Source: Alistipes sp. (GTDB lineage: Bacteria > Bacteroidota > Bacteroidia > Bacteroidales > Rikenellaceae). From it: a stretch of 64,000 nucleotides of DNA. Below are positions 8,549-17,794 of this stretch, piece by piece. Each line of letters starts with the position of its first letter. The first letter of the stretch is position 1. The notes beneath the pieces are model-generated. The model was not told the DNA's origin and did no database searches. It saw only the letters and a program-made list of their open reading frames with translations. A program made the position numbers and the translations under genes. The stretch is taken from NCBI GenBank assembly GCA_020026415.1, contig JAHHQL010000011.1, forward strand, positions 9,182 through 73,181. The letters run 5' to 3'.

Positions 8549-9508
8549 ATGGATCCGGAACGCCGACAAAGAATGATCAACCGCCTGCAGGCAGGTGCTT
8601 CAAACCTCTCCTGCAGCGGTTATCTCCATTCGCTCGGATCACTGCATCGTTACGATCTTTTTCTGAATCTGATTTTCGATCGTCTGCAACGCAAAATCCG
8701 CATGGTCGAGGAACTCTACAAGGAATCGACCGAGAATTGGAACCAGACATTCTACCTGCTTTACTTCCGCACGCTGGGCGACAGCATCAACCAACAGACC
8801 TACCTCGAACTGGCACGCCGTGTGCCTTACAAAATCATTTTGCGCGAACGCACCACACCTCTCACCGCAGAAGCGATGCTGTTGGGGACGTCGGGTCTTT
8901 TGGACAACTACGAAGATGACGATCACACGATGCGCCTCCGCCATACGTTCGAACACCTCTCCGCCAAATACGAAATCTCCCCGCTGTCCCCCGATGCGTG
9001 GAATCTTGCGACCATCCGCCCCGTCAATCATCCCGTGCTGCGTCTGGCCGAAGCCGCCGAATTTTTCCGACAGGACGAGTTTATGCTCGACCGCATCATG
9101 CGTTGCCGTAACGAAGAAGATGTGCGCAATCTGTTCTGCATCGACGCACCAGACTACTGGCTGACACATTTCGTGCCGGGTTCTCCGAGCGACGAACGCC
9201 CCAAACGCATCGGCAAATTCAAGGCCGACATCATCGGCATCAATCTGGTTTCAATTCTTCAGTTCGCCTACGGCAGTTATATGAGCAAGGACTACCTGAG
9301 GGACAGCGCATTGGAACTTTTGGAGCATATCCCTGCGGAGGATAACCGCTACATCCGTGCTTGGTACAATGCGGGAGGTGTCCGGGCTCGCAATTCGTTC
9401 GAATCGCAGGCTCTGCTCCAACTTTCGACCCAATATTGCGCCCAAAAACGTTGTGAGGAATGTCCCGTGGGTCGCCGAATCTTAAAAACCATCGAGAAAG
9501 ATTGCTAA
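8549..9508 (+). CDS. DUF2851 family protein, short form
   Basis: 319 residues. The C-terminal two thirds match DUF2851 proteins of Bacteroidetes: NWNQTFYLLYFRTLGD, a MLLGTSGLLD segment, RPVNHPVLRLAE, and the cysteine-bearing tail QYCAQKRCEECPVGRRIL. The four clustered cysteines near the end could bind a metal. As I recall, family members are about 420 residues with an extra N-terminal half carrying a restriction-nuclease-like motif. That part is missing here and there is no room for it, because the DUF59 gene ends 13 bp upstream. Function unknown. Last gene of the run beginning at 5172; secA follows with its own promoter. Confidence 0.8.
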   Translation: MDPERRQRMINRLQAGASNLSCSGYLHSLGSLHRYDLFLNLIFDRLQRKIRMVEELYKESTENWNQTFYLLYFRTLGDSINQQTYLELARRVPYKIILRERTTPLTAEAMLLGTSGLLDNYEDDDHTMRLRHTFEHLSAKYEISPLSPDAWNLATIRPVNHPVLRLAEAAEFFRQDEFMLDRIMRCRNEEDVRNLFCIDAPDYWLTHFVPGSPSDERPKRIGKFKADIIGINLVSILQFAYGSYMSKDYLRDSALELLEHIPAEDNRYIRAWYNAGGVRARNSFESQALLQLSTQYCAQKRCEECPVGRRILKTIEKDC

Positions 9509-9531
9509 ATCGCAAAAAATGATTACTTTTG
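9502..9531 (+). promoter_or_regulatory. secA promoter
   Basis: TTG at 9502-9504, a 19-bp spacer, then TACTTTTG at 9524-9531: a full Bacteroidetes -33/-7 pair overlapping the end of the DUF2851 gene. It implies a leader of roughly 45 bases before the secA ATG at 9585. Confidence 0.75.
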
Positions 9532-9584
9532 TAGGATTTAGCATGTGTTTTGAAATTTTATAGAAAATACAAAAAAGCATATAT

Positions 9585-12500
9585 ATGGATATCTTAGCAA
9601 GTTTGATCAAGGCAGTCTTCGGTTCCAAGGCCGACAAGGACCGCAAGCAGATTGAACCTTACGTACAAAAAATCAAAGCGATTTACCCCTCGATTTCTGC
9701 GCTGACCAACGACGAGTTGCGTGCACACAGCGAAGCACTCAAGAAGCAGATCGCCGACTACATCGCAGGCGACGAAGCCCATATCGTGGAGCAGAAAGTG
9801 ATCCTCGAAAAGGCAGAAACCCCGCTTTCGGAGAAAGAGAAGATCTCGAAGGACATTGAGGATACGGTCAAGCGAATCGACGACAAGATCGAGGAGATAC
9901 TTGACAGGATCCTTCCCGAAGCATTCGCCATCATGAAGGATACGGCTCGCCGTTTTGCCGAAAACGAGGAGGTGGTTGTCACGGCCAACGATTTCGATCG
10001 CATGCTGGCTGTCACCAAGGATTTCGTCCGCATTGAGGGCGACAAAGCCATTTATGCCAACCATTGGACGGCAGGCGGTAACGACATCAAGTGGGATATG
10101 GTCCACTACGACGTCCAGCTGTTCGGCGGTGTCGTACTGCACAAGGGCAAGATCGCCGAGATGGCAACCGGTGAAGGTAAGACACTGGTCGCCACCCTTC
10201 CCGTATTCCTGAATGCACTCGCAAAAAAAGGCGTACACATCGTCACCGTCAATAACTATCTGGCACAGCGTGACTCGGAGTGGATGGGCCCGATGTACGA
10301 GTTCCACGGATTGTCGGTGGCTTGTATCGACAACACGCGCCCCAATTCCGAAGAACGACGTCGCGCCTACAATGCCGACATTACTTTCGGTACGAACAAC
10401 GAGTACGGTTTCGACTACCTGCGTGACAACATGTGCTCCTCGCCGAAAGATCTCGTACAGCGCAAACACCACTACGCCATCGTCGATGAGGTGGACTCCG
10501 TATTGATCGACGATGCCCGTACGCCGTTGATCATTTCGGGCCCCGTTCCCAAGGGCGACGACCAACTTTTCGAAGAGTATCGCCCCTCGATCGAACATCT
10601 GTATAACATGCAGAAGAACTTGGTCACTTCGCTGCTGTCCGAGTCGCGTCAGTTGATATCCGAGGGTAAGACCGAAGAGGGAGGTGTCAAGTTGTTCCGT
10701 GCCCACAAGGGTCTTCCCAAGTACAAACCGCTGATCAAGTTCCTGTCGGAGACGGGTGTCAAATCGCTGATGCAGAAGACCGAGAACACCTACATGCAGG
10801 ACAACAACCGCCGCATGCCGGAGATCACGGATGATCTGTATTTTGTCATCGATGAGAAACTCAATTCGGTCGAACTGACCGACAAGGGTCACGAAGCCCT
10901 CTCGAAATACTTCAACGAGGACAAGTTCTTCGTACTTCCCGACATCGGTGCCGAAATCGCCGAGTTGGAAAAATCCGAACTTTCGGACGAGGAACGCGCC
11001 CAGAAACGCGATGCGGTGATCAACGACTATTCGATCAAATCGGAGCGTGTCCACACCGTCAATCAGTTGCTGAAGGCTTACGCCATGTTCGAGAAGGATG
11101 TCGAATATGTCGTGATGGACAACAAAGTGAAGATCGTCGATGAGCAGACGGGTCGTATCCTCGAAGGCCGCCGTTATTCGGACGGGCTGCATCAGGCCAT
11201 CGAGGCCAAGGAGGGCGTGAAGGTCGAGGCTGCAACCCAGACGTTCGCCACCATCACCCTCCAGAACTACTTCCGTATGTACCACAAGTTGGGCGGTATG
11301 ACCGGTACGGCAGAAACTGAGGCATCGGAGTTCTGGAACATCTACAAACTCGATGTGGTGGTCATCCCGACCAACCGTCCCGTATTGCGTGAGGACCGTC
11401 AGGACTTGGTTTACAAAACCAAGCGTGAAAAATACAACGCCGTCATCGAAGAGATCGTCCGCCTCGTAAAACAGGGTCGTCCCGTGCTGGTGGGTACGAC
11501 TTCAGTCGAGATCTCCGAGTTGTTGAGCAAGATGTTGAAATTGCGCGGCATCCAGCACAACGTCCTAAACGCCAAGCAGCACCAGTTGGAGGCACAAATC
11601 GTTGCCGAGGCAGGTCGTGCAGGTCAGGTGACCATCGCCACCAATATGGCAGGTCGTGGTACCGACATTAAACTGACACCCGAAGTGAAAGCCGCCGGCG
11701 GTCTGGCCATCATCGGCACGGAGCGTCACGAAAGCCGTCGTGTCGATCGTCAGTTGCGCGGTCGTGCCGGTCGTCAGGGCGACCCCGGATCATCGCAGTT
11801 CTTCGTATCGTTCGAGGATGACCTGTTGCGTCTGTTCGGTTCGGGACGCATCGCCAAGATGATGGATCGTATGGGTCTTGAGGAAGGAGTTGCCATCCAA
11901 GCCGGAATGATGGGCAACGCCATCGAGCGCGCCCAGAAGAAGGTCGAAGAAAACAACTTCGGTATTCGTAAACGCCTGTTGGAGTACGATGACGTGATGA
12001 ACTCGCAGCGTGAGGTAATCTACACGCGCCGTCGCCACGCCCTGTACGGCGAAGGTCTGGAAATCGACCTGAACAACATCATGTACGACTTCGCCACCAA
12101 TTTCGTCGATGAGAACAGCAACGTCGAATATGCCGATTTCCGTGTCGAATTGATCCGTCAGGTCGCCATCGAACCTTCGTTTGACGAAGCCGCTTACAAG
12201 TCGGCCAAACCGGAGGAACTGACCGAGTGGATCGTCAAAGATTTGCAGGACACCTACAAACGTCACGCCAAGGCTGTCGCCGATCTGGTTCGTCCCGTCA
12301 TGCAGAAGATCTACGAGGACAAGGCCGACAACATGGAGTCGAGCATCTACTTCCCGCTGACCGATGGTCACATGGGTTACAATGTTCCCGTACAACTCCA
12401 GAAATGCAAGGATACGGATGGTGGCGAGATCTATAAGGTATTCTCGAAAATCGTGATGTTCACGACCATCGATGATGCGTGGAGAGAGCATCTGCGTGAT

Positions 12501-12887
12501 ATGGACGACCTGCGTCAGAGCGTTCAAAACGCCACATACGAGCAGAAAGATCCGTTGTTGATCTATAAGTTCGAGTCGTTCGGTTTGTTCTCGAAAATGC
12601 TGATCAAAGTAAACCGCGAGGCTCTGGCCATTTTGAACAAGGCATACATTCCCGTTCAGCAACAGGATGCCGACGAGGTGAAACGCCGTCAGGAGGCACA
12701 GGCTCGCCAACGACAGATGGAAGCCGAAAAGATGCAGTTGTCGAGAATGCAGGCTGCCGCCAATGCAGGTCACGCCGAACGTCAGAAGACCATGCCGATC
12801 CACGTTGATAAGAAAATCGGCCGTAATGATCCCTGCCCCTGCGGATCGGGCAAGAAGTACAAGAACTGCTGCGGCAAGGGCTTGTAA
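9585..12887 (+). CDS. secA: Preprotein translocase ATPase SecA
   Basis: 1100 residues, long as in other Bacteroidetes because of insertions in the first nucleotide-binding domain (for example the helical stretch at about residues 85-120 and another between ~330 and 420). Motor ATPase that drives unfolded preproteins through SecYEG. Walker A MATGEGKTLVATLP is near residue 195, VDEVDSVLIDDARTPLIISG is Walker B, and GRAGRQGDPGSSQFFVSFEDDL is motif VI. It ends with the zinc-binding SEC-C tail DPCPCGSGKKYKNCCGKGL. Own promoter; weak hairpin follows. Confidence 0.97.
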   Translation: MDILASLIKAVFGSKADKDRKQIEPYVQKIKAIYPSISALTNDELRAHSEALKKQIADYIAGDEAHIVEQKVILEKAETPLSEKEKISKDIEDTVKRIDDKIEEILDRILPEAFAIMKDTARRFAENEEVVVTANDFDRMLAVTKDFVRIEGDKAIYANHWTAGGNDIKWDMVHYDVQLFGGVVLHKGKIAEMATGEGKTLVATLPVFLNALAKKGVHIVTVNNYLAQRDSEWMGPMYEFHGLSVACIDNTRPNSEERRRAYNADITFGTNNEYGFDYLRDNMCSSPKDLVQRKHHYAIVDEVDSVLIDDARTPLIISGPVPKGDDQLFEEYRPSIEHLYNMQKNLVTSLLSESRQLISEGKTEEGGVKLFRAHKGLPKYKPLIKFLSETGVKSLMQKTENTYMQDNNRRMPEITDDLYFVIDEKLNSVELTDKGHEALSKYFNEDKFFVLPDIGAEIAELEKSELSDEERAQKRDAVINDYSIKSERVHTVNQLLKAYAMFEKDVEYVVMDNKVKIVDEQTGRILEGRRYSDGLHQAIEAKEGVKVEAATQTFATITLQNYFRMYHKLGGMTGTAETEASEFWNIYKLDVVVIPTNRPVLREDRQDLVYKTKREKYNAVIEEIVRLVKQGRPVLVGTTSVEISELLSKMLKLRGIQHNVLNAKQHQLEAQIVAEAGRAGQVTIATNMAGRGTDIKLTPEVKAAGGLAIIGTERHESRRVDRQLRGRAGRQGDPGSSQFFVSFEDDLLRLFGSGRIAKMMDRMGLEEGVAIQAGMMGNAIERAQKKVEENNFGIRKRLLEYDDVMNSQREVIYTRRRHALYGEGLEIDLNNIMYDFATNFVDENSNVEYADFRVELIRQVAIEPSFDEAAYKSAKPEELTEWIVKDLQDTYKRHAKAVADLVRPVMQKIYEDKADNMESSIYFPLTDGHMGYNVPVQLQKCKDTDGGEIYKVFSKIVMFTTIDDAWREHLRDMDDLRQSVQNATYEQKDPLLIYKFESFGLFSKMLIKVNREALAILNKAYIPVQQQDADEVKRRQEAQARQRQMEAEKMQLSRMQAAANAGHAERQKTMPIHVDKKIGRNDPCPCGSGKKYKNCCGKGL

Positions 12888-12910
12888 CCTCTACGCAATC
12901 AGATTTTACG

Positions 12911-12944
12911 GAGGGTATGAGCCATGGGTTCTGCCCTCTTTTTT
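12911..12944 (+). terminator. Imperfect hairpin between secA and the dCMP deaminase gene
   Basis: GAGGG...CCCTC arms with several internal pairs (including G-T) around ATGG, then six T. It could end secA transcription partially or attenuate read-through into the next gene, which starts 14 bp later. Confidence 0.45.
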
Positions 12945-12957
12945 AGAACAGATTAAG

Positions 12958-13389
12958 ATGGGATATCAGGAAGAAAAACAACACCAACTGGATCTGCGCT
13001 ACTTGAGAATGGCACGGATTTGGGCAGAAAATTCCTATTGTGTCCGTCGTAAGGTGGGCGCACTGATCGTCAAGGACAAGATGATCATCTCGGACGGCTA
13101 CAACGGCACCCCCTCAGGCTTTGAGAATGTGTGTGAGGACGGCGAAGGACATACCAAAGCCTATGTGCTTCATGCCGAGGCCAACGCCATCACCAAGGTT
13201 GCCAAATCGGCCAACAACTGCGACGGCTCGACCCTCTACGTGACGGCATCGCCCTGCTTGGAGTGTTCGAAACTGATCATTCAGGCAGGTATCAGGCGCG
13301 TGGTCTATTACGAGGAATACCGCTCCGACGAGGGTCTGCAACTGCTGCGGAAGGTCGGCATCGAATGTGTGCAGTATTCCGATCTGTAA
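12958..13389 (+). CDS. dCMP deaminase family protein
   Basis: 143 residues from the ATG at 12958; an upstream in-frame extension would run into secA and has no family similarity. Zinc-dependent cytidine/deoxycytidylate deaminase: zinc ligands in LHAEANAI (His, with Glu as proton shuttle) and in SPCLECSKL (two Cys). The phosphate-side GYNGTPSGF loop after SDGY is typical of dCMP deaminase (ComEB/DCTD type), which makes dUMP for thymidylate synthesis. The 71-bp gap from secA holds only a weak hairpin, so it may be partly co-transcribed with secA. Confidence 0.9.
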   Translation: MGYQEEKQHQLDLRYLRMARIWAENSYCVRRKVGALIVKDKMIISDGYNGTPSGFENVCEDGEGHTKAYVLHAEANAITKVAKSANNCDGSTLYVTASPCLECSKLIIQAGIRRVVYYEEYRSDEGLQLLRKVGIECVQYSDL

Positions 13390-13394
13390 CCATA

Positions 13395-13432
13395 AAAGAA
13401 GGAGTTTGACTTGCAGGTCAAACTCCTTCTTT
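13395..13432. terminator. Bidirectional terminator, dCMP deaminase / beta-mannosidase
   Basis: Perfect 16-bp stem (13395-13410 with 13417-13432), loop TTGCAG, placed between two convergent genes. Confidence 0.92.
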
Positions 13433-13451
13433 ATTAAAAAAATGCCGGCTT

Positions 13452-16004
13452 CTACTTATAGGTGGCACGAATGTGATTTAACTTCAAATTCAACTTCTCG
13501 CCCCGCTTGATTTCGGGCGATGTGATCCGAATCACACGCTCCTCGCCGGGCAACAAATCGAAGAAATTATCCGAATAACGCACCCCCTGAATCGGACACT
13601 CGACAAAGAGATTCTTTACCAATACGGGACTTGAAACCCGCACCTCACATTCACCGTTGCACACCCGCTGCGAGCAGGCGACTTCGACTTCGGGCAACTG
13701 CAAATTCTTGGTCTTGACGAAATAGTGGGTATCGACCACCTTCTCTCGTCCGTTCTCTGCAAGCGTCATCTTCAGGAAAGAGTTTTCGGGTTGCAATGCC
13801 CAATCCGCCAAATTCTCGACAAGGATTCGCTGCGATTTGTTCGCCTCGGCCTTGCAACGGATCTCCTTCTGCTTTAACAAACGACCCTCAAAATCCAAAA
13901 GTTCCAACTTCAAACTCAGATCCTCGGCATCCGTCAGTCGATCCGACAGAAGCCAGACCTCAAACGCTCCGTTCTCCTCCACAACACTGAACGTAAGGTC
14001 GCGGAATGCACGCCGCGCCTCATAATGCAATGCTTTCCAGTTGCCGTAATAGTCGATTCCCGACCACGACACCACCGGCCAACTGTCGTTCAACTGCCAG
14101 TAAAGCGTACCCATGCAGTAAGGCCTGTGACGGCGATGCGACTCGAAACCGCGACGCATGCCCTCGCCCTGCATCACCAGACCGACATAGACGAAATCCT
14201 CGAATTTCTCAGGCACGCGGTAATCGCGTGCCATATAGGTGCGGATCAGATCGTTCCCGATCGAACTCTTCTGATGTGCCGTCATGATCTCCGATTCCAA
14301 GGCATAAGCCTCTTCGGGTGCGAAGGTCGCAATGGTCTTCATTTCGGGAAAGGCTTGAAATCCAAATTCGCTCATAAAGCGCGGAATGTCCGTATCCAGA
14401 CTCTCGAACGGCTTCTGACCATACCACACGCCCCAGTTGTGGCTGTCGCCCACCGTCCATGTGGCGGGTCGTCCCCAATTGGCGACCATCGGCGAAGTGT
14501 GCATGTAGAAACGCCCCTCGTCCCAACGCGCCACGGCATCGGGCAGGAGTTTGCAGAACAACGTGTCGTAGCCCCGCTTCATACCCTCGAAAATCTTCGC
14601 ATCATATTTCCGATTCCAGCCCCAATATTTCAGTCCTTCGGCAATCTCGTTGTTACCGCACCACATGGCAAGCGAGGGATGGTTTCTGAGGCAGATCAGA
14701 TTGTATCGCGCCTCATCCTCGACCTGTTTCAGGAACAACTCGTCGTGGGGATAGGTCGTGCAGGCAAACATGAAATCCTGCCAAATCAAAATACCGTATT
14801 CGTCAGCCAAATCGTAGAAGAGGTCGCTTTCGTAAGTACCGCCACCCCACACGCGGATCATATTCATCCCCGCCTCGCGCACATCCTCGAACAGACGGCG
14901 GTAACGCTCCTCACCAACTGACGGCAGCAGCGCATCCTGCGGGATGTAGTTCGCCCCCTTGGCAAACATCGGGATGCCGTTCACCTCGAAGTAAAACGAC
15001 TCGCCCTCGTTGTTGCACTCCTGTACGACACGCAATGTGCGAAGACCGATTCGACGCTCCTCCTCGGCCACCACGCACCCTTTGTGACGCACCTCGACCT
15101 TCACCTCATACAACGTCTGATCACCCCATCCGTTGGGCATCCATCGCTTCGGATCGCGGATCGTCAGCGGGAGTTCCACCTCTCGATCAGCCTCTTCACA
15201 AGAGACGACCTCCTCACAATAAGCCACCCGTTTTCCTCCGAGCAAACAATCGACCCCGACCTCCAAATCCGAAGGTCGGCCGATCCGTTGCAGAGCGACA
15301 CGGCACATCAACTGCGCCTCGCGGTCGTCCAACGACTTCTGCTGTACATAGACATCGCCGATTCGGGCGACATCGCCAAACTCCAACCACACGGGACGCC
15401 ACACGCCCATCGTGACCATACGAATACCCCAATCCCAGCCGTAACTGTAAGGGGCTTTACGTGTGTAGATACTGAGTTTTCCGCGGCGGTGGTCATTGTC
15501 GGCGGGATAATCGAACCCGTCGGCCTCACGGCGCGGCATCATCTCGCGGATCGGCGAACGAAACTCGATCTGAAGGTCATTCCGCCCCTCTCGAAGCAGA
15601 GGACGCACCTCCACCTCCCGACCCACGAACATATTGTCGCTTCGCAGGATCAACTCCCCGTTTAACCGCACCTCGGCATAGGTATCCAAGCCCTCAAAAT
15701 GCAGTCGTGCCGACTCGTGCGCCAAATCACGGCGCGTAATCTCAAATGATCGACGGTACGACCAGTCGCGATCCTCAACCCACTGCACCCGCTCCTCGTT
15801 CATTCCGTAGAACGGATCGGGCAACAACCCGTGACGGATCAGATCCTGTTGCACGGTACCCGGCACCACGGCCTCAAGCCATCGGTCGGAACCGCGCTCG
15901 GCAAACTGCCATTTACCTCCTAAATTCATCTTTTTCGGACTCGCGCCCGACACAACCGACACACACCACATCAGCGCAACGAGCAAAAAGGTTTTACGTA
16001 ACAT
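13452..16004 (-). CDS. Secreted GH2 beta-mannosidase
   Basis: 850 residues with a signal peptide (about 1-20). Removes terminal beta-1,4-mannose, as from N-glycan cores or mannans. The N-terminal jelly-roll has the beta-mannosidase pattern VPGTVQQDLIRHGLLPDPFYG and DWSYRRSFEI; GKLSIYTRKAPYSYGWDWG is also family-specific. The TIM barrel holds the acid/base Glu453 in WCGNNEIAEG and the nucleophile Glu546 in RFMSEFGFQAFPE. Its ATG overlaps the stop of the upstream sialidase by one base (TAATG), so both are translated from one mRNA. Export to periplasm or surface is expected. Confidence 0.92.
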   Translation of the reverse strand: MLRKTFLLVALMWCVSVVSGASPKKMNLGGKWQFAERGSDRWLEAVVPGTVQQDLIRHGLLPDPFYGMNEERVQWVEDRDWSYRRSFEITRRDLAHESARLHFEGLDTYAEVRLNGELILRSDNMFVGREVEVRPLLREGRNDLQIEFRSPIREMMPRREADGFDYPADNDHRRGKLSIYTRKAPYSYGWDWGIRMVTMGVWRPVWLEFGDVARIGDVYVQQKSLDDREAQLMCRVALQRIGRPSDLEVGVDCLLGGKRVAYCEEVVSCEEADREVELPLTIRDPKRWMPNGWGDQTLYEVKVEVRHKGCVVAEEERRIGLRTLRVVQECNNEGESFYFEVNGIPMFAKGANYIPQDALLPSVGEERYRRLFEDVREAGMNMIRVWGGGTYESDLFYDLADEYGILIWQDFMFACTTYPHDELFLKQVEDEARYNLICLRNHPSLAMWCGNNEIAEGLKYWGWNRKYDAKIFEGMKRGYDTLFCKLLPDAVARWDEGRFYMHTSPMVANWGRPATWTVGDSHNWGVWYGQKPFESLDTDIPRFMSEFGFQAFPEMKTIATFAPEEAYALESEIMTAHQKSSIGNDLIRTYMARDYRVPEKFEDFVYVGLVMQGEGMRRGFESHRRHRPYCMGTLYWQLNDSWPVVSWSGIDYYGNWKALHYEARRAFRDLTFSVVEENGAFEVWLLSDRLTDAEDLSLKLELLDFEGRLLKQKEIRCKAEANKSQRILVENLADWALQPENSFLKMTLAENGREKVVDTHYFVKTKNLQLPEVEVACSQRVCNGECEVRVSSPVLVKNLFVECPIQGVRYSDNFFDLLPGEERVIRITSPEIKRGEKLNLKLNHIRATYK

Positions 16005-17632
16005 TATAATTTGATCAGATCTTTAAGTTTCACAATTTGGAAGGTCATGTGGGCGACACTGCTCTCGTAGAGGATGCCGACCGTCTCACGATCGACCATC
16101 GTAAGACAGGTGTAGCCCCAACCCTGATCTTCGTCCAACAGGATCTGATTCTCCTCGTTCCATGTCATTCCGCCGTCCAGACTTGCCTTGATCGTGATGT
16201 TGTAACGACCATTGGTCGTGGCGGGATTAGAGAACAGCAACAAATCACGACCCAACACGTTATCCTCGGCCTTCACGCGGATCAGACTGGCCATGCAGAC
16301 GGGTTCGGGCAGAGCCTTGCGCGACGAGGGATGCTCCTGCCACGAAAGTCCGAAATCCGCAGTCGTGCTTACGGCACGGCTTCCGCCACGATTATCTCTC
16401 ATGTTGAGCATCAACACGCCCGGCTCGATCTCCACCACCTGCGACTCGGTGGTGTTCGTGCGGGCGTAGTTGTGCAAGTGCCACGTTGCACCCGAATCAC
16501 GGCTGTACATCACGCCTGCATTGGGAATGCGCTCTTTGTCGATGAACTGAATCGGGAAAACCAACGTACCGTCCTCCATCGAGATACCGCGACCGGGTCC
16601 CTGCAACAGAAAATACCACGAAGGATCCTTGACCTGCTCCGTGATGTTGATCGGCTTCGACCACGTTCGTCCGTCGTCGTCACTGCGCACCATCATCAGC
16701 TGTGCCGTTTCGTCGGGCATTATGCCCTGACCCGAATTGAACCATGCTCGCTGATTGCCGATACCCTGCACCCATGCAGCCACAATCCAGACCGTGCCAT
16801 TCTTGCGATCGACCAGCACGGCAGGATCACCCACGCCGTTTTGTGCACGCGGAAGGCCGCCCTCTTCGCCGAACGACATCGGGATGCGCATCTTCTCCCA
16901 CGAACGACCGCCGTTGGTACTGCGGCTCAGACCGATCTCGACATACTCCTGCAAATCGACGCTGTTGTTGTGGCGCACATCATATACGCCGAGCAACGTG
17001 CCTTTGTTCGAGGTCACCAGACCGGGAATGCGGAATGCCGCCACCTCGTCATCGCCTGCATGACGCACACCTATGGCCATACGGTGTTCGATCCCCTTCT
17101 CGGAGAACAACTCGAACTTCTTCTCGTGGCCGTCAATTACGATTGCCTCCAACGAAGCCGTAAATTGAGCCTCCAAACGGGTTTTCTTGCGCATCTGCAC
17201 CGACACCCAGAAAAAATTCGTGCCGGGGAACAGACGCTGATCGGTCGTAAGGGTAACTTCACCCTCAGGACGACGTACGCAATCCTTCAGCGACGAATAG
17301 GACGGAATCGCCTCCAGCGTGCAATCGGGCGTGAACGAAGTCATATACTCCACGGGGCGCATGGCATTCTGCTCCTCGCTGCCGAGTTTTTTGTGACCGC
17401 CATAATAGAGTTTCACTTCGCCAATCGAAGCGACATCACCGCCCAACTTCAGACGGATCTGCTGCAAATGTTCCTCTCCAGAGGCTTCCATACGGATGTA
17501 AAACAACACATTGTCCTGACGCTCGATCAAAATCGGGATTTGCGTCTCCTTTACGCGCAGATCTTCGGCCGCCCCGGCTCGGAATACCAACGCAACCACA
17601 AACAGACATAAAAATGAAAAGTATTTTCCCAT
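16004..17632 (-). CDS. Secreted GH33 exo-sialidase
   Basis: 542 residues from the ATG at 17632, which gives a clear signal peptide (about 1-22, ending RAGAA); longer in-frame openings lack similarity. An N-terminal beta domain (~25-180) precedes the six-bladed propeller. AAFRIPGLV carries the first catalytic Arg and YDVRHN the Asp region. Asp-box repeats are RSDDDGRTW, YSRDSGATW, ASLDGGMTW and the degenerate RSTNGGRSW and TTADFGLSW. GWGYTCLTM and GILYES give the Tyr/Glu pair. It resembles Bacteroides NanH-type sialidases (~540 residues). It releases terminal sialic acid; the linked beta-mannosidase suggests host N-glycan use. Confidence 0.93.
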   Translation of the reverse strand: MGKYFSFLCLFVVALVFRAGAAEDLRVKETQIPILIERQDNVLFYIRMEASGEEHLQQIRLKLGGDVASIGEVKLYYGGHKKLGSEEQNAMRPVEYMTSFTPDCTLEAIPSYSSLKDCVRRPEGEVTLTTDQRLFPGTNFFWVSVQMRKKTRLEAQFTASLEAIVIDGHEKKFELFSEKGIEHRMAIGVRHAGDDEVAAFRIPGLVTSNKGTLLGVYDVRHNNSVDLQEYVEIGLSRSTNGGRSWEKMRIPMSFGEEGGLPRAQNGVGDPAVLVDRKNGTVWIVAAWVQGIGNQRAWFNSGQGIMPDETAQLMMVRSDDDGRTWSKPINITEQVKDPSWYFLLQGPGRGISMEDGTLVFPIQFIDKERIPNAGVMYSRDSGATWHLHNYARTNTTESQVVEIEPGVLMLNMRDNRGGSRAVSTTADFGLSWQEHPSSRKALPEPVCMASLIRVKAEDNVLGRDLLLFSNPATTNGRYNITIKASLDGGMTWNEENQILLDEDQGWGYTCLTMVDRETVGILYESSVAHMTFQIVKLKDLIKL

Positions 17633-17670
17633 AATCGGTACAAAAAGGTTTATATTCGTAAATATCTGCC

Positions 17671-17678
17671 CAAAGGTA
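17671..17678 (-). promoter_or_regulatory. -7 element of the sialidase/beta-mannosidase operon
   Basis: TACCTTTG on the minus strand (17678-17671), about 38 bp before the sialidase ATG at 17632. It also argues against start codons further upstream. No TTTG at the -33 position. Confidence 0.6.
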
Positions 17679-17794
17679 CGAAATTCCGATGAATTACCAC
17701 CCTTGCGGTATTCCTCGGAGAAGAATCTTCCCGGATAGAAATTGGAAAATCCGCCGAAAAACCATAAATTTCGGAAAATCAAAATCCACACACC

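Noticed and set aside
9594..11285. 563-codon open frame antisense to secA
   Set aside because: It lies entirely opposite a textbook secA, has no recognisable motifs, and its composition is that of a reverse-complement shadow of GC-rich coding DNA.
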